A DNA stretch of 64,000 nt from Nitrospirales bacterium (GTDB taxonomy: Bacteria > Nitrospirota > Nitrospiria > Nitrospirales > UBA8639), in contig JAJDVY010000029.1 in NCBI GenBank assembly GCA_022825885.1, positions 37,845 through 101,844 on the forward strand, given 5' to 3'. Below, in pieces: positions 24,647 to 34,580 of the stretch; position 1 is the stretch's first letter, and each line of letters starts with the position of its first letter. Made by a program: the position numbers and the translations under genes. The notes beneath the pieces were generated by a model. It worked only from the letters and a program-made list of their open reading frames with translations, ran no database searches and was not told the origin of the DNA.

Positions 24647-24949
24647 TCATTGACATACTGAGGTCTGGGGCTGGTAGCGTTCGACGTTGATCCGGTCTTG
24701 GCCTTTGCGCGCTTGGGCCAGATCGTAAGTGGTCTGCCGGCGCAACCAGAATTCGGCATTCGACCAGCCTGCCTTTTCCAGTCGAATGGCCATCTCCGGC
24801 GAAATGGCCGCGCGTCCATTCAAGACACGTGAGAGGGTGTGACGTGCCACACCCAAAACTTTCGCCGCTTCGGTTACGTTCAAACTGAGTGGGGCCAAGC
24901 AGTTCTCTTTGATGCTGCAGCCTGGATGTGGTGGATGTTTCATAGCCAT
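24647..24949 (-). CDS. higA: HigA-family antitoxin
   Basis: 100 residues. An XRE-type helix-turn-helix is clear: [20 protein letters not shown] then [19 protein letters not shown], followed by the [16 protein letters not shown] tail typical of HigA (the VapI/HigA group whose N-terminus reads MxxxHPPHPG). HigA binds its toxin HigB and represses the operon. Toxin gene first, antitoxin second, 15 nt apart, is the normal higBA order. ATG 24949 has AAGG about 8 nt upstream. The gene itself is intact although its toxin is damaged. Confidence 0.9.
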   Translation of the reverse strand: MAMKHPPHPGCSIKENCLAPLSLNVTEAAKVLGVARHTLSRVLNGRAAISPEMAIRLEKAGWSNAEFWLRRQTTYDLAQARKGQDRINVERYQPQTSVCQ

Positions 24950-24964
24950 GGCTTCGCCTTCCTG

Positions 24965-25244
24965 TTAGTGATAATCAACCAAGTCGACTTCATATGCATC
25001 ACCTTCCTCAAAGCGGAAGATGATCCGCCAGTTTCCGGAAATCGAAATACTCCACAATCCCTCCAGATTGCCCTTCAGCCGGTGCAGCCGATACCCGGCA
25101 AATCAAGGTCCGAGGGCTTATACTGGCGTCATCAAGGTCAGCCAAAGTGAGTGCGATTCGTTCCGCCTGATCGGTACGCACTTTGCTCGGGTCTCCGCGT
25201 TCATACAATCGCTTGAGCCCTCGATGGCGAAACGTTTGAATCAT
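24965..25244 (-). pseudogene. higB: HigB-type toxin gene broken by two frameshifts
   Basis: ATG 25244 begins MIQTFRHRGLKRLYERGDPS, the opening of HigB, an mRNA-cutting RelE-fold toxin. The match runs to LADLDDAS. The middle, KPSDLDLP, and the end, YRLHRLKGNLEGLWSISISG through EVDLVDYH, lie in two other frames. Two small indels, around 25117 and 25097, would restore a full protein of about 92 residues ending at TAA 24965-24967. So the toxin is inactive unless these are sequence errors. It precedes higA in the normal operon order. Confidence 0.72.
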
Positions 25245-25444
25245 GGGCCACTGTACCGTATTCCGATACGCGTACCAACTCACAGATTGGGCCATTTTTA
25301 TCAAACACCTGCAGGACTGCTCTGGCGGCATGGGAAGTTGTGGGATTCCCACAAACTCCTGCCAAATCATCAGGTTCGTATTGCAGTTTGCCGGTTGACG
25401 GGACCATGGGGCTTTTGAAGTGGGATGGTAGGTCTTTTGTTCTC

Positions 25445-25474
25445 TTGATTCGCTGGAAAATTGGGTGCTACGAT
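25445..25474 (+). promoter_or_regulatory. Candidate promoter of the nuo operon
   Basis: TTGATT at 25445-25450 and TACGAT at 25469-25474 are separated by 18 bp. Both match sigma-70 consensus in four or five positions. A start near 25481 would leave a leader of about 73 nt before nuoA. No other clear promoter is visible in the 310 bp between higB and nuoA. Confidence 0.35.
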
Positions 25475-25553
25475 CCAAAATTCTGCGAAAAGATTGAAGT
25501 TTTTGACCCCCGCTGCCGGATGACGGGGCAAGTTCCTTTGAGGTCAAATCCTT

Positions 25554-25940
25554 ATGGTCGGTGGCCTGGATCTGTTTCTGGACTATCTCGCGAAATATTC
25601 GCCAATTGTCGTGTTTATTGTCCTAGCGGCGGGATTTGGCCTCGTCACGCTCATTCTGAGTTATCTCGTCCAACCGAAATATCCTGAAGACGAAAAATTG
25701 AGCGTCTATGAATGCGGCAGTGAGCCGTTTTCCGATTCCCGGATGCCGTTTCCCGTCCGGTATTACGTCATCGCGATGCTGTTTGTTATCTTCGACATTG
25801 AAGTCATTTTTCTCTATCCTTGGGCCATCACCTTTGACCAATTGGGTGTGATCGGCCTCATTGAAATGATGATTTTTATCGGCCTGTTTGTCGTGGCCTA
25901 CGTGTACGCGTGGAGAAAAGGCGCGTTGGAGTGGGATTAA
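25554..25940 (+). CDS. nuoA: NADH-quinone oxidoreductase subunit A
   Basis: 128 residues, three transmembrane helices (about 14-36, 68-90, 98-120). The conserved loop YECGSEPF and the helix [20 protein letters not shown] are diagnostic of NuoA, a small membrane subunit at the junction of the peripheral and membrane arms of complex I. It opens the operon nuoABCDGIJKLMMN and lies 13 nt before nuoB. AGG is present 8 nt upstream of ATG 25554. Confidence 0.96.
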   Translation: MVGGLDLFLDYLAKYSPIVVFIVLAAGFGLVTLILSYLVQPKYPEDEKLSVYECGSEPFSDSRMPFPVRYYVIAMLFVIFDIEVIFLYPWAITFDQLGVIGLIEMMIFIGLFVVAYVYAWRKGALEWD

Positions 25941-25953
25941 GGACGAGGCATCC

Positions 25954-26490
25954 ATGGGGTTGATCCAAATAGGGAAAAAACACGAAAAAGACGGCGATAT
26001 CGGCGTCATCACGCTGTCTTTGGAGAAGGCCGCGAATTGGGCGCGCAAAGGGTCGCTCTGGCCGATGACGTTCGGGTTGGCGTGTTGCGCGATTGAGATG
26101 ATTGCCGCGGTGTCCTCACGGTATGACGTCGACCGGTACGGGGCTGGCGTGTTTCGTGGTTCTCCGCGCCAATCCGATTTGATGATCGTGGCGGGTACGG
26201 TGTGCCGGCGTATGGCTCCGGTCATTCGCAAAATCTACGATCAGATGCCCGAACCCAAATACGTGATTTCCATGGGGTCCTGCGCCACGTCCGGGAACAT
26301 TTACGATAGTTACAGCGTCGTCCAAGGCGTAGACCGGTTCGTTCCGGTCGATATTTACGTGCCCGGGTGTCCTCCGACTCCCGAAGCCCTATTCGACGGG
26401 ATTTTGAGGTTGCAGGATCAGATCATGCAGAAGCGGGTTTTTACCAAACAACCCGAAGAAGTCAGGCCACGAGACAAGGCTATCGGGTAA
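25954..26490 (+). CDS. nuoB: NADH-quinone oxidoreductase subunit B
   Basis: 178 residues carrying the ligands of cluster N2, the last iron-sulfur cluster before quinone: the adjacent cysteines of LACCAIEM, the Cys of MGSCATSGN and the Cys of [10 protein letters not shown]. Cluster N2 passes electrons to quinone at the NuoB/NuoD interface. ATG 25954 (MGLIQIG) is chosen over a start at 25888 that would overlap nuoA. The stop overlaps the nuoC start by one base (TAATG), indicating coupled translation. Confidence 0.96.
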   Translation: MGLIQIGKKHEKDGDIGVITLSLEKAANWARKGSLWPMTFGLACCAIEMIAAVSSRYDVDRYGAGVFRGSPRQSDLMIVAGTVCRRMAPVIRKIYDQMPEPKYVISMGSCATSGNIYDSYSVVQGVDRFVPVDIYVPGCPPTPEALFDGILRLQDQIMQKRVFTKQPEEVRPRDKAIG

Positions 26491-26990
26491 TGCATCCACT
26501 TGCCGAAACCATCCAAACCCGATTCCCCGACGGGTTCCTGAGCGCACAGGAGTGGCGGGGCGATCTGGCCGTGACGGTGAAACGCGAAGCCCTGCACGCA
26601 ATCGGCCGGTTCCTGAAGGATGATCCGGACATGGCTTGTGATTACATCGTGCTCGTCAGTTCGGTGGATTGGCCGGATGAGGAGGAGCGGTTCGAAGTGG
26701 TGTATGAAGTCTATTCCATCCGTCATCGCCACCGGATTCGCGTGAAAACGCGCGTTCCGGAACACGATTGCTACGTGGATTCGTTGACGGATATTTGGCC
26801 GGGCGCGGACTTCATGGAACGGGAAGTGTTCGACATGATGGGCATCCGGTTCAACAACCACCCGGACATGCGGCGGATCTTGATGCCCGACGATTTTCCC
26901 GAAGGTTATCCCCTTCGAAAAGATTTCCCGCTGCAAGGAAAAGGCTGGCGCGATACGTTTGATTTTCTGAATGAGGGTGCGGCCTCCTGA
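26490..26990 (+). CDS. nuoC: NADH-quinone oxidoreductase subunit C
   Basis: 166 residues, the 30-kDa subunit of the peripheral arm, with the signature region ERFEVVYEVYSIRHRHRIRV, VDSLTDIWPGADFMEREVFD and the end motif RRILMPDDFPEGYPLRKDFP. nuoC and nuoD are separate genes here, unlike the fused NuoCD of E. coli. The ATG at 26490 is shared with the nuoB stop; a longer frame from 26367 would overlap nuoB heavily and is rejected. Confidence 0.95.
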   Translation: MHPLAETIQTRFPDGFLSAQEWRGDLAVTVKREALHAIGRFLKDDPDMACDYIVLVSSVDWPDEEERFEVVYEVYSIRHRHRIRVKTRVPEHDCYVDSLTDIWPGADFMEREVFDMMGIRFNNHPDMRRILMPDDFPEGYPLRKDFPLQGKGWRDTFDFLNEGAAS

Positions 26991-27016
26991 TGAGCCGGCT
27001 CTCTTGAGAAACCACC

Positions 27017-28267
27017 ATGGCCCACTTGGAAGACCAACGCGAAACCGTCTATAAAGTCGATCCGGCCAATCCCGAGACCAAGGATCTCCCGATCCTGCGG
27101 ACCGAAGAACTGTTGTTGAACATGGGGCCGCAGCATCCCGCGACGCATGGCGTGCTGAAAGTGATCCTTGACTTGGAAGGTGAGCGTATCACGAAGTCCA
27201 CGGTGGTCATGGGCTTTCTCCATCGAGGCGTGGAAAAACTCGCCGAATACGGAACCTATCATCAATTCATTCCTCATACGGATCGTCTCGACTACGTCTG
27301 CGCGATGTACAACAACTTCGCGTATTGCCGGGCCGTCGAGAAATTGATGAACGTGACCGTACCCGAGCGGGCGGAATATCTGCGCACGATCGTGGCGGAG
27401 GTCCAACGGATTATCGGGCATCTGTTCTGGTTGGGGACGCAGGCGCTCGATATCGGGGCGATGACCGTGTTCTTCTATACGTTCCGTGACCGCGAGATTC
27501 TGCTCGACTGGTTCGATGAACTGTGCGGGGCGCGGCTGACGACCAGTTGGTATCGGATCGGCGGCGTGGAACGCGATTTTACCGATTCACTTGAGAGCAA
27601 GATCCGGGATTTTCTTGCGTATTTTCCTCCCAAGATCGATGAATACGTGGTGTTCCTGGAAAAAAACCGTATTTGGCTGGCCCGGACCGTGGGCGTGGCA
27701 GTGATCTCCGCGGAGGATGCGTTGGGGTATGGGTTGAGCGGGCCGACGTTGCGGGGGTCGGGTGTGGATTACGACTTGCGCAAATACGAATCGTACGGCG
27801 CCTATCCCAAGTGCGAGTTCAGCGTGCCGGTCGGCAAAAACGGCGACACGTATGATCGGTATTGGATCCGTATTGAAGAAATGCGCGAGAGCATCAAGAT
27901 CATTCGCCAGTGTATGGACCAGATGCCGAAGGAAGGCCCGGTGATGGCCGAGGTGCCCAGCGTCACCCTGCCCCCCAAAAACCGGGTATTCACCAATCTC
28001 GAATCCATGATCCAGCAGTTCAAACTGTTTTCTCAGGGGTTCGATGCCCCGCCGGGGGAGATTTATTGCGGAACCGAAGCCCATAAGGGTGAACTGGGAT
28101 TTTATATCGTGAGCACGGGCGGCGGGAACCCGTATCGCCTGAAGATCCGCTCCCCATCCTTTATCCACATGGGGGCGTTTGATTATATGGCCAAGGGATA
28201 CATGATCGCCGATGCAGTCACGATTTTCGGGTCGTACGATATTGTGATGGGAGAATGCGACCGCTGA
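27017..28267 (+). CDS. nuoD: NADH-quinone oxidoreductase subunit D
   Basis: 416 residues, the 49-kDa subunit that forms the quinone pocket with NuoB. MGPQHPATHGVLK contains the conserved HPxxHG quinone-head contact, and GFLHRGVEKLAE and the C-terminal SYDIVMGECDR are typical. Its TGA stop (28265-28267) is also the first three bases of a 126-bp inverted-repeat element, which separates nuoD from nuoG; nuoE and nuoF, the usual next genes, are absent. Confidence 0.96.
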   Translation: MAHLEDQRETVYKVDPANPETKDLPILRTEELLLNMGPQHPATHGVLKVILDLEGERITKSTVVMGFLHRGVEKLAEYGTYHQFIPHTDRLDYVCAMYNNFAYCRAVEKLMNVTVPERAEYLRTIVAEVQRIIGHLFWLGTQALDIGAMTVFFYTFRDREILLDWFDELCGARLTTSWYRIGGVERDFTDSLESKIRDFLAYFPPKIDEYVVFLEKNRIWLARTVGVAVISAEDALGYGLSGPTLRGSGVDYDLRKYESYGAYPKCEFSVPVGKNGDTYDRYWIRIEEMRESIKIIRQCMDQMPKEGPVMAEVPSVTLPPKNRVFTNLESMIQQFKLFSQGFDAPPGEIYCGTEAHKGELGFYIVSTGGGNPYRLKIRSPSFIHMGAFDYMAKGYMIADAVTIFGSYDIVMGECDR

Positions 28268-28390
28268 CAGACTGTTGAAAAAGCCCACCAGCGGCGTTCT
28301 CGTGGCTCGAAGGCTTCAACGTACTTTTTGTACGCCTCAGCCTTCTCGCTGCCTGCGGCCTTGCTGGTGAACTTTTTGAACAGTCTGTCA
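28265..28390. repeat. MITE/REP-like inverted-repeat element within the nuo operon
   Basis: Terminal arms TGACAGACTGTTGAAAAAG (28265-28283) and its complement (28372-28390) match at 18 of 19 positions. Inner segments also pair (CACCAGC with GCTGGTG; GTAC-TTTTT-GTAC at 28321-28333), so the whole unit can fold into a long hairpin. It contains no open frame. Similar units beginning GACTGTTGAAAAAG are, from memory, scattered through Nitrospira genomes. Sitting between nuoD and nuoG in the mRNA, it could lower expression of the downstream genes or shield the upstream transcript. Confidence 0.75.
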
Positions 28391-28452
28391 AAAAGTTGAG
28401 GTAATTGAAAAAAACCTGAAGAGTTTCTCAAATGGAGGAGCGTGAGAGATAA

Positions 28453-31143
28453 ATGGGACTCAAACCGGTTACGACGCCCGATACTGAAGCCGCGACGATT
28501 GCTCTGAATATCGACGGCGAAACCGTCACCGCGAAAGAAGGGGTTTCGCTGTACGACGTGATTTCCAGCATGGGGAAAATCGTTCCGGCCATGTGCTATC
28601 ACTATACGTTCGATCCCTTTGGATCCTGCGGCATGTGTCTGGTCTTGCAGGAAGGGAAGAAATCGCCGGTGCGTTCCTGCACGGCCAAGGCGACCGAAGG
28701 GATGGTGATCCGGACGGATGGGGAGGACCTGTTTGCGGCGCGAAAGAAAGCCGTGGAAAAGCACCTGTCCGTGCATCCGCTGGATTGTCCGGTCTGCGAC
28801 GCGGATGGGCATTGTGAATTGCAGGACATGGCCTTCCAGCATCAGGTTACCAACCTGGCCAACGCCAAACAGAAAAATATTCCGGAAGACACGCGCAGCC
28901 TGGTGCTCGACTTCAACATGAATCGCTGTATTGCGTGCGGGGAATGCATCAATATTTGCAAGGACGTCCAGCGCATCGACGCTTTGCAGTTCATGAAGAA
29001 GGGCGGGTTTACGCAGGTTGTGGCCAAGGGGGACCACGCCTTGGATTGCGAGTTTTGCGGTGACTGTCTCGCGGTCTGTCCCGTGGGAGCGATTACCAAT
29101 AAATTTTCGAAATACGTGTATAAACCCTGGCAACTCCGAAAAACGACGACCACGTGCAATTACTGTGGGGACGGCTGTCAGCTGTACGTGGAGACGAAGG
29201 ATACGGAAGTCGTGCGGGTGACGTCCCCCCTGTCCTGGAAAAATAAATGGGGCGACCGGGGGGATACGATCAATGGTCACGGAGGTCTCTGCGTGCGAGG
29301 CCGGTTCGGCTTCCAGTTTATTGACAGTAAAGAGCGACTCAAGGAGCCGTTCATCCGGAAAGAGACGGGTCTGGCCCCGACGCCGTGGATCGAAGCCTTG
29401 GATACGACGGCGGACCGGCTGAAGGATATCAAGAGCCGATACGGGTCCGATGCCATTGCAGGCTTGATCACGGCGCGGTGTACGAATGAAGAACTCTACG
29501 TGTTCCAACGATTTATGCGGGCCGTGCTCGGGACAAACAACCTCGACAGCAGCGCACGGTACGGGCATATGAATTTCGTGCGAGCGGTGCATCATGCCCT
29601 CGGGATCAATCGGACGATGAACAGCTCGGCGGACGTCACGAAAGCCAAGGCGATCCTGGTGGTGGGCGCCAACGTGACGGAAACGAATCCCGTGGCCAGT
29701 TTGCGAGTCAAAGCCGCTATCGGCACCTACAATGCGTCGGTGATCGTCGTGGATTCCATGCAAACCAACTTGGCCAAGTTGGCGTCGCATCCGTTGATGG
29801 TCAAGCCGGGGACGGAAGGCGCGTTCGTTAAGGGATTAGTCAAATCGGTCGTGGAGCAGGACCTCATCGATCCTGACCCGGCCGCTCAAGCCCCAGAGGC
29901 CCTGGCTGCTTTGAAAGCCGCGGCCCAAGCGGTTTCAATTGAAGCCGTTGCCGCTGAAACGGGAATTCCGGTCGAGACGATTCAGACGGTTGCCAGGATA
30001 TTTGCGGAAGCCTCGTGTGCCGTCATTCTATGCGGCGAAGGGATCGTACGCCAGCCCGGCGGCTATAACCATACGTTGTCCCTCGTTGATCTGGCGTGGG
30101 TGACGGGAAAATTGACGAAGCCGGGATGCGGGATCAATACGTTCACGGAAGAAGGAAATGAACAGGGCGCCGTCGATATGGGCGTCGCGCCGGAATTCCT
30201 TCCGGGACCCGTGCCCTATGCGCAAGACGAGGCGCGGCAAACGTTTTCCGAAGCATGGGACACGACGTTGCCGGATGCGCAATCCGGAAAATCCCTTGTC
30301 GAAATTTTTGAGGATTGTCGCGCCGGCAAGATTAAAGCCCTCTACCTGGTGGGAGAAAATCCATTGGCCACGCTTCCCAAATCATTCGGCGTGGAGGAAG
30401 CCTTGAGCCAATTGGAACTCCTGATTTGTCAGGATCCTTTCCTGACGGAGACGGCGCACTATGCCCATGTCGTCTTTCCTGCGTGTACGTTTGCGGAAAA
30501 GGACGGGACCGTTACCAATCAGGAGGGAATGGTGCAATTCGTCAGGCCGGCGCTCGATCCGTTGGGCGAGAGTGCGCTGGATTGGCATATCATGGTGGGT
30601 CTCGCCAACGGCATGGGCCATTCGCTTCCTTACGAGACAACGCAGGATATCCAAGCGGACATTCGGAAGGTGCTCCCCGGTTACTACAATCTCGGCCAAC
30701 CCCGGCCCGTCGCCGCCGACCCTACGGCGTATCTTCGGAACGGCTATGCGGAATCAGTCGGTGCCCGGTATGCCAATGGCCGTGGCCAAGAGTCCGGCCG
30801 GCCCTATGGCTTGAAACTGATCCAGCTCATCTATCATTCGGGGAAGTTGTCCACGAAAGCGTCCGGGTTGATGGACATTTCTCCGAATACCGGAACGTTA
30901 CGGATGTCCCTGGAGGAATGCGAGCGGTTGGGACTCGCCGAAGGTGGGCGCGTTCGTGTCACCTCGGATCACGGCAGCCTGGAATTGAGCGTGCAAGCCG
31001 ACGTCAGCGTGTTGCCGGGCACCTGTGCGTTTCCCGAACATTTCAATGAGCCTCCGGTCAAGGACCTGGTCCGGGTTGTCGTGGACCCCATGACGCGCGT
31101 TCCCTATTTCAAATCCACGCGAGTGACGATCGAAAAAATTTAG
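28453..31143 (+). CDS. nuoG: NADH-quinone oxidoreductase subunit G
   Basis: 896 residues, near the usual NuoG length. In order: a 2Fe-2S ferredoxin domain (CYHYTFDPFGSCGMC), the His-Cys cluster motif HPLDCPVCDADGHCEL, two 4Fe-4S motifs (CIACGECINIC and CEFCGDCLAVCP), a further cysteine set CNYCGDGC as in the N7 site, and then the molybdopterin-oxidoreductase-like fold (about 220-896) that carries no cofactor in complex I. NuoG normally accepts electrons from NuoF. With no nuoE or nuoF nearby, the electron source may be a ferredoxin, a second-locus NuoEF or another dehydrogenase. GGAG lies about 15 nt before ATG 28453. Confidence 0.94.
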   Translation: MGLKPVTTPDTEAATIALNIDGETVTAKEGVSLYDVISSMGKIVPAMCYHYTFDPFGSCGMCLVLQEGKKSPVRSCTAKATEGMVIRTDGEDLFAARKKAVEKHLSVHPLDCPVCDADGHCELQDMAFQHQVTNLANAKQKNIPEDTRSLVLDFNMNRCIACGECINICKDVQRIDALQFMKKGGFTQVVAKGDHALDCEFCGDCLAVCPVGAITNKFSKYVYKPWQLRKTTTTCNYCGDGCQLYVETKDTEVVRVTSPLSWKNKWGDRGDTINGHGGLCVRGRFGFQFIDSKERLKEPFIRKETGLAPTPWIEALDTTADRLKDIKSRYGSDAIAGLITARCTNEELYVFQRFMRAVLGTNNLDSSARYGHMNFVRAVHHALGINRTMNSSADVTKAKAILVVGANVTETNPVASLRVKAAIGTYNASVIVVDSMQTNLAKLASHPLMVKPGTEGAFVKGLVKSVVEQDLIDPDPAAQAPEALAALKAAAQAVSIEAVAAETGIPVETIQTVARIFAEASCAVILCGEGIVRQPGGYNHTLSLVDLAWVTGKLTKPGCGINTFTEEGNEQGAVDMGVAPEFLPGPVPYAQDEARQTFSEAWDTTLPDAQSGKSLVEIFEDCRAGKIKALYLVGENPLATLPKSFGVEEALSQLELLICQDPFLTETAHYAHVVFPACTFAEKDGTVTNQEGMVQFVRPALDPLGESALDWHIMVGLANGMGHSLPYETTQDIQADIRKVLPGYYNLGQPRPVAADPTAYLRNGYAESVGARYANGRGQESGRPYGLKLIQLIYHSGKLSTKASGLMDISPNTGTLRMSLEECERLGLAEGGRVRVTSDHGSLELSVQADVSVLPGTCAFPEHFNEPPVKDLVRVVVDPMTRVPYFKSTRVTIEKI

Positions 31144-31152
31144 GAGAGTCTC

Positions 31153-31728
31153 TTGGATACGCAAAAGCAGACGAAACGATTGTTGGACGCGGTCTTGTTC
31201 CGCGAAATCTGGAAAGCGATGAAGGTCACGTTCAAGCACATGCTTCATCGTCCGATGACCTTCCAGTATCCTCGGGAAAAGCGAACGATTCCCGACGCGC
31301 ATCGCGGGGCCCTGGGCTTGTTGCGGTATGACAATGGGCAGGAACGGTGCGTCGGGTGCGACCTCTGCGAGGCCGCCTGTCCGTCGCGGTGCATCAAGGT
31401 CATCAGCGAAGAGGATAAGTCCCTGCCGCTGCAACGGTACGCGACCGAGTTTTACATCGATATTACCAAATGCGTCTTTTGCGGATATTGCGTGGAAGCC
31501 TGTCCGGTCAATGCCTTGGCCATGACGAAGATGTACGAGTATTCGACTCATGACAAACGGACCCTCCTGTTCGACAAACAGCGACTCTACGAAATCGGTG
31601 AGCAGCACTTGGAAGACGCAAAAAAATATCTCTATGCTCATAACCAGGAACACAATGACGAGGAGAGTCGCGCTTACCGCTATCATTTCCCGCAACCCAT
31701 AGGGAAAACCGAAGGTTCCGACTCGTAG
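31153..31728 (+). CDS. nuoI: NADH-quinone oxidoreductase subunit I
   Basis: 191 residues with two 4Fe-4S motifs, CVGCDLCEAACPSRC and CVFCGYCVEACPVNAL, holding clusters N6a and N6b that link NuoG to NuoB. Start is TTG 31153 with AGGAGAG 5 nt upstream. It begins 9 nt after nuoG: the membrane subunit gene nuoH, which in most operons lies exactly here, is missing. Confidence 0.95.
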   Translation: MDTQKQTKRLLDAVLFREIWKAMKVTFKHMLHRPMTFQYPREKRTIPDAHRGALGLLRYDNGQERCVGCDLCEAACPSRCIKVISEEDKSLPLQRYATEFYIDITKCVFCGYCVEACPVNALAMTKMYEYSTHDKRTLLFDKQRLYEIGEQHLEDAKKYLYAHNQEHNDEESRAYRYHFPQPIGKTEGSDS

Positions 31729-31734
31729 TCTTTC

Positions 31735-32271
31735 ATGATGATGTACGTCTTGTTCGGGTACTTTGCGACCGTGAGTATCCTGTCGGGTATCTTCACGATC
31801 GCCTTGAAAAATCCTGTCCATTGTGGCCTGAGCCTGCTCTCGTTGCTCCTGCACGTGGCCGGGCTTTTCGTGTTACTCAACGCCGAATTCCTGTTTGCCG
31901 TGCAAATCATCGTCTACGCCGGGGCTATCCTCGTGCTGTATCTTTTCGTCCTGATGCTGCTTAACTTGAAAACCGAAGAACAGTTTCTGCACAAGAAATA
32001 TCCCTTTTTCCTGTTCGCCGGCGTCGCGATTCTCGCCGAATTACTCATCCTGATGCTTCAAACGCCCTACGGCGGAGTCAAAGGGACCGCGACCCCGTCG
32101 GTCGTGTTGCAGACCGGACCGAGTCACGCCGTGGGTCTCACCATGTTCAGCGACTATTTGTTGTTGTTCGAGATCGTGGGAGTCTTTCTTCTGGGCGCCA
32201 TTATCGGGGCAATCGTCCTGGCCAAAACCCCGGCCGGTCCGGTTCCGGAGCCGACAGGCCAACGCAAGTAA
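31735..32271 (+). CDS. nuoJ: NADH-quinone oxidoreductase subunit J
   Basis: 178 residues, five membrane helices. The helix with FLFAVQIIVYAGAILVLYLF contains the conserved bulge of NuoJ TM3, implicated in coupling quinone chemistry to proton movement. Three consecutive ATG codons (31735, 31738, 31741) make the exact start uncertain. The stop precedes nuoK by 6 nt. Confidence 0.94.
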   Translation: MMMYVLFGYFATVSILSGIFTIALKNPVHCGLSLLSLLLHVAGLFVLLNAEFLFAVQIIVYAGAILVLYLFVLMLLNLKTEEQFLHKKYPFFLFAGVAILAELLILMLQTPYGGVKGTATPSVVLQTGPSHAVGLTMFSDYLLLFEIVGVFLLGAIIGAIVLAKTPAGPVPEPTGQRK

Positions 32272-32277
32272 GGTGTC

Positions 32278-32580
32278 ATGATTCCTCTCTCGGCATACGT
32301 GGCATTGAGTGTCATCCTGTTTATGACGGGGTTGTTGGGCGTCCTGATCCGCCGGAATTTCATTATCGTGCTGATGTCGGTCGAGATCATGTTGAATGCG
32401 GCGAATATCAATCTCGTCGCGTTCTCCCATTACCTCTCGTCGATGGCCGGTCAAATGGCGGCCTTGTTCGTGATCGCGATTGCCGCGGGCGAGGCCGCCG
32501 TAGGCCTGGCGATCATCATCGTGGTGTTCCGTGGAAAAATTGCGACGAACGTCGACCAGATTAACCTGTTGAAGTGGTAA
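32278..32580 (+). CDS. nuoK: NADH-quinone oxidoreductase subunit K
   Basis: 100 residues, three membrane helices, MrpC-like. The buried glutamates of proton transfer are visible in [15 protein letters not shown] (first) and [15 protein letters not shown] (second). GTG start of nuoL follows one base after the stop. Confidence 0.95.
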   Translation: MIPLSAYVALSVILFMTGLLGVLIRRNFIIVLMSVEIMLNAANINLVAFSHYLSSMAGQMAALFVIAIAAGEAAVGLAIIIVVFRGKIATNVDQINLLKW

Positions 32581-32581
32581 C

Positions 32582-34564
<1,983 letters not shown>

Positions 34565-34580
34565 GGTTGAGTGATCGGCG

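Noticed and set aside
25201..25407. 68-codon minus-strand frame upstream of higB
   Set aside because: Looks protein-like in places (YGTVAHDSNVSP), but no ribosome site or family could be named and it overlaps higB.
25008..25547. 179-codon minus-strand frame across higB and upstream DNA
   Set aside because: It merges antisense upstream sequence with part of HigB; the HigB reading needs its own ATG at 25244 and two frame changes.
28183..29790. 535-codon minus-strand frame opposite nuoD/nuoG
   Set aside because: Shadow of nuoG, which has full cluster motifs; His/Arg-rich composition is typical of antisense frames in GC-rich genes.
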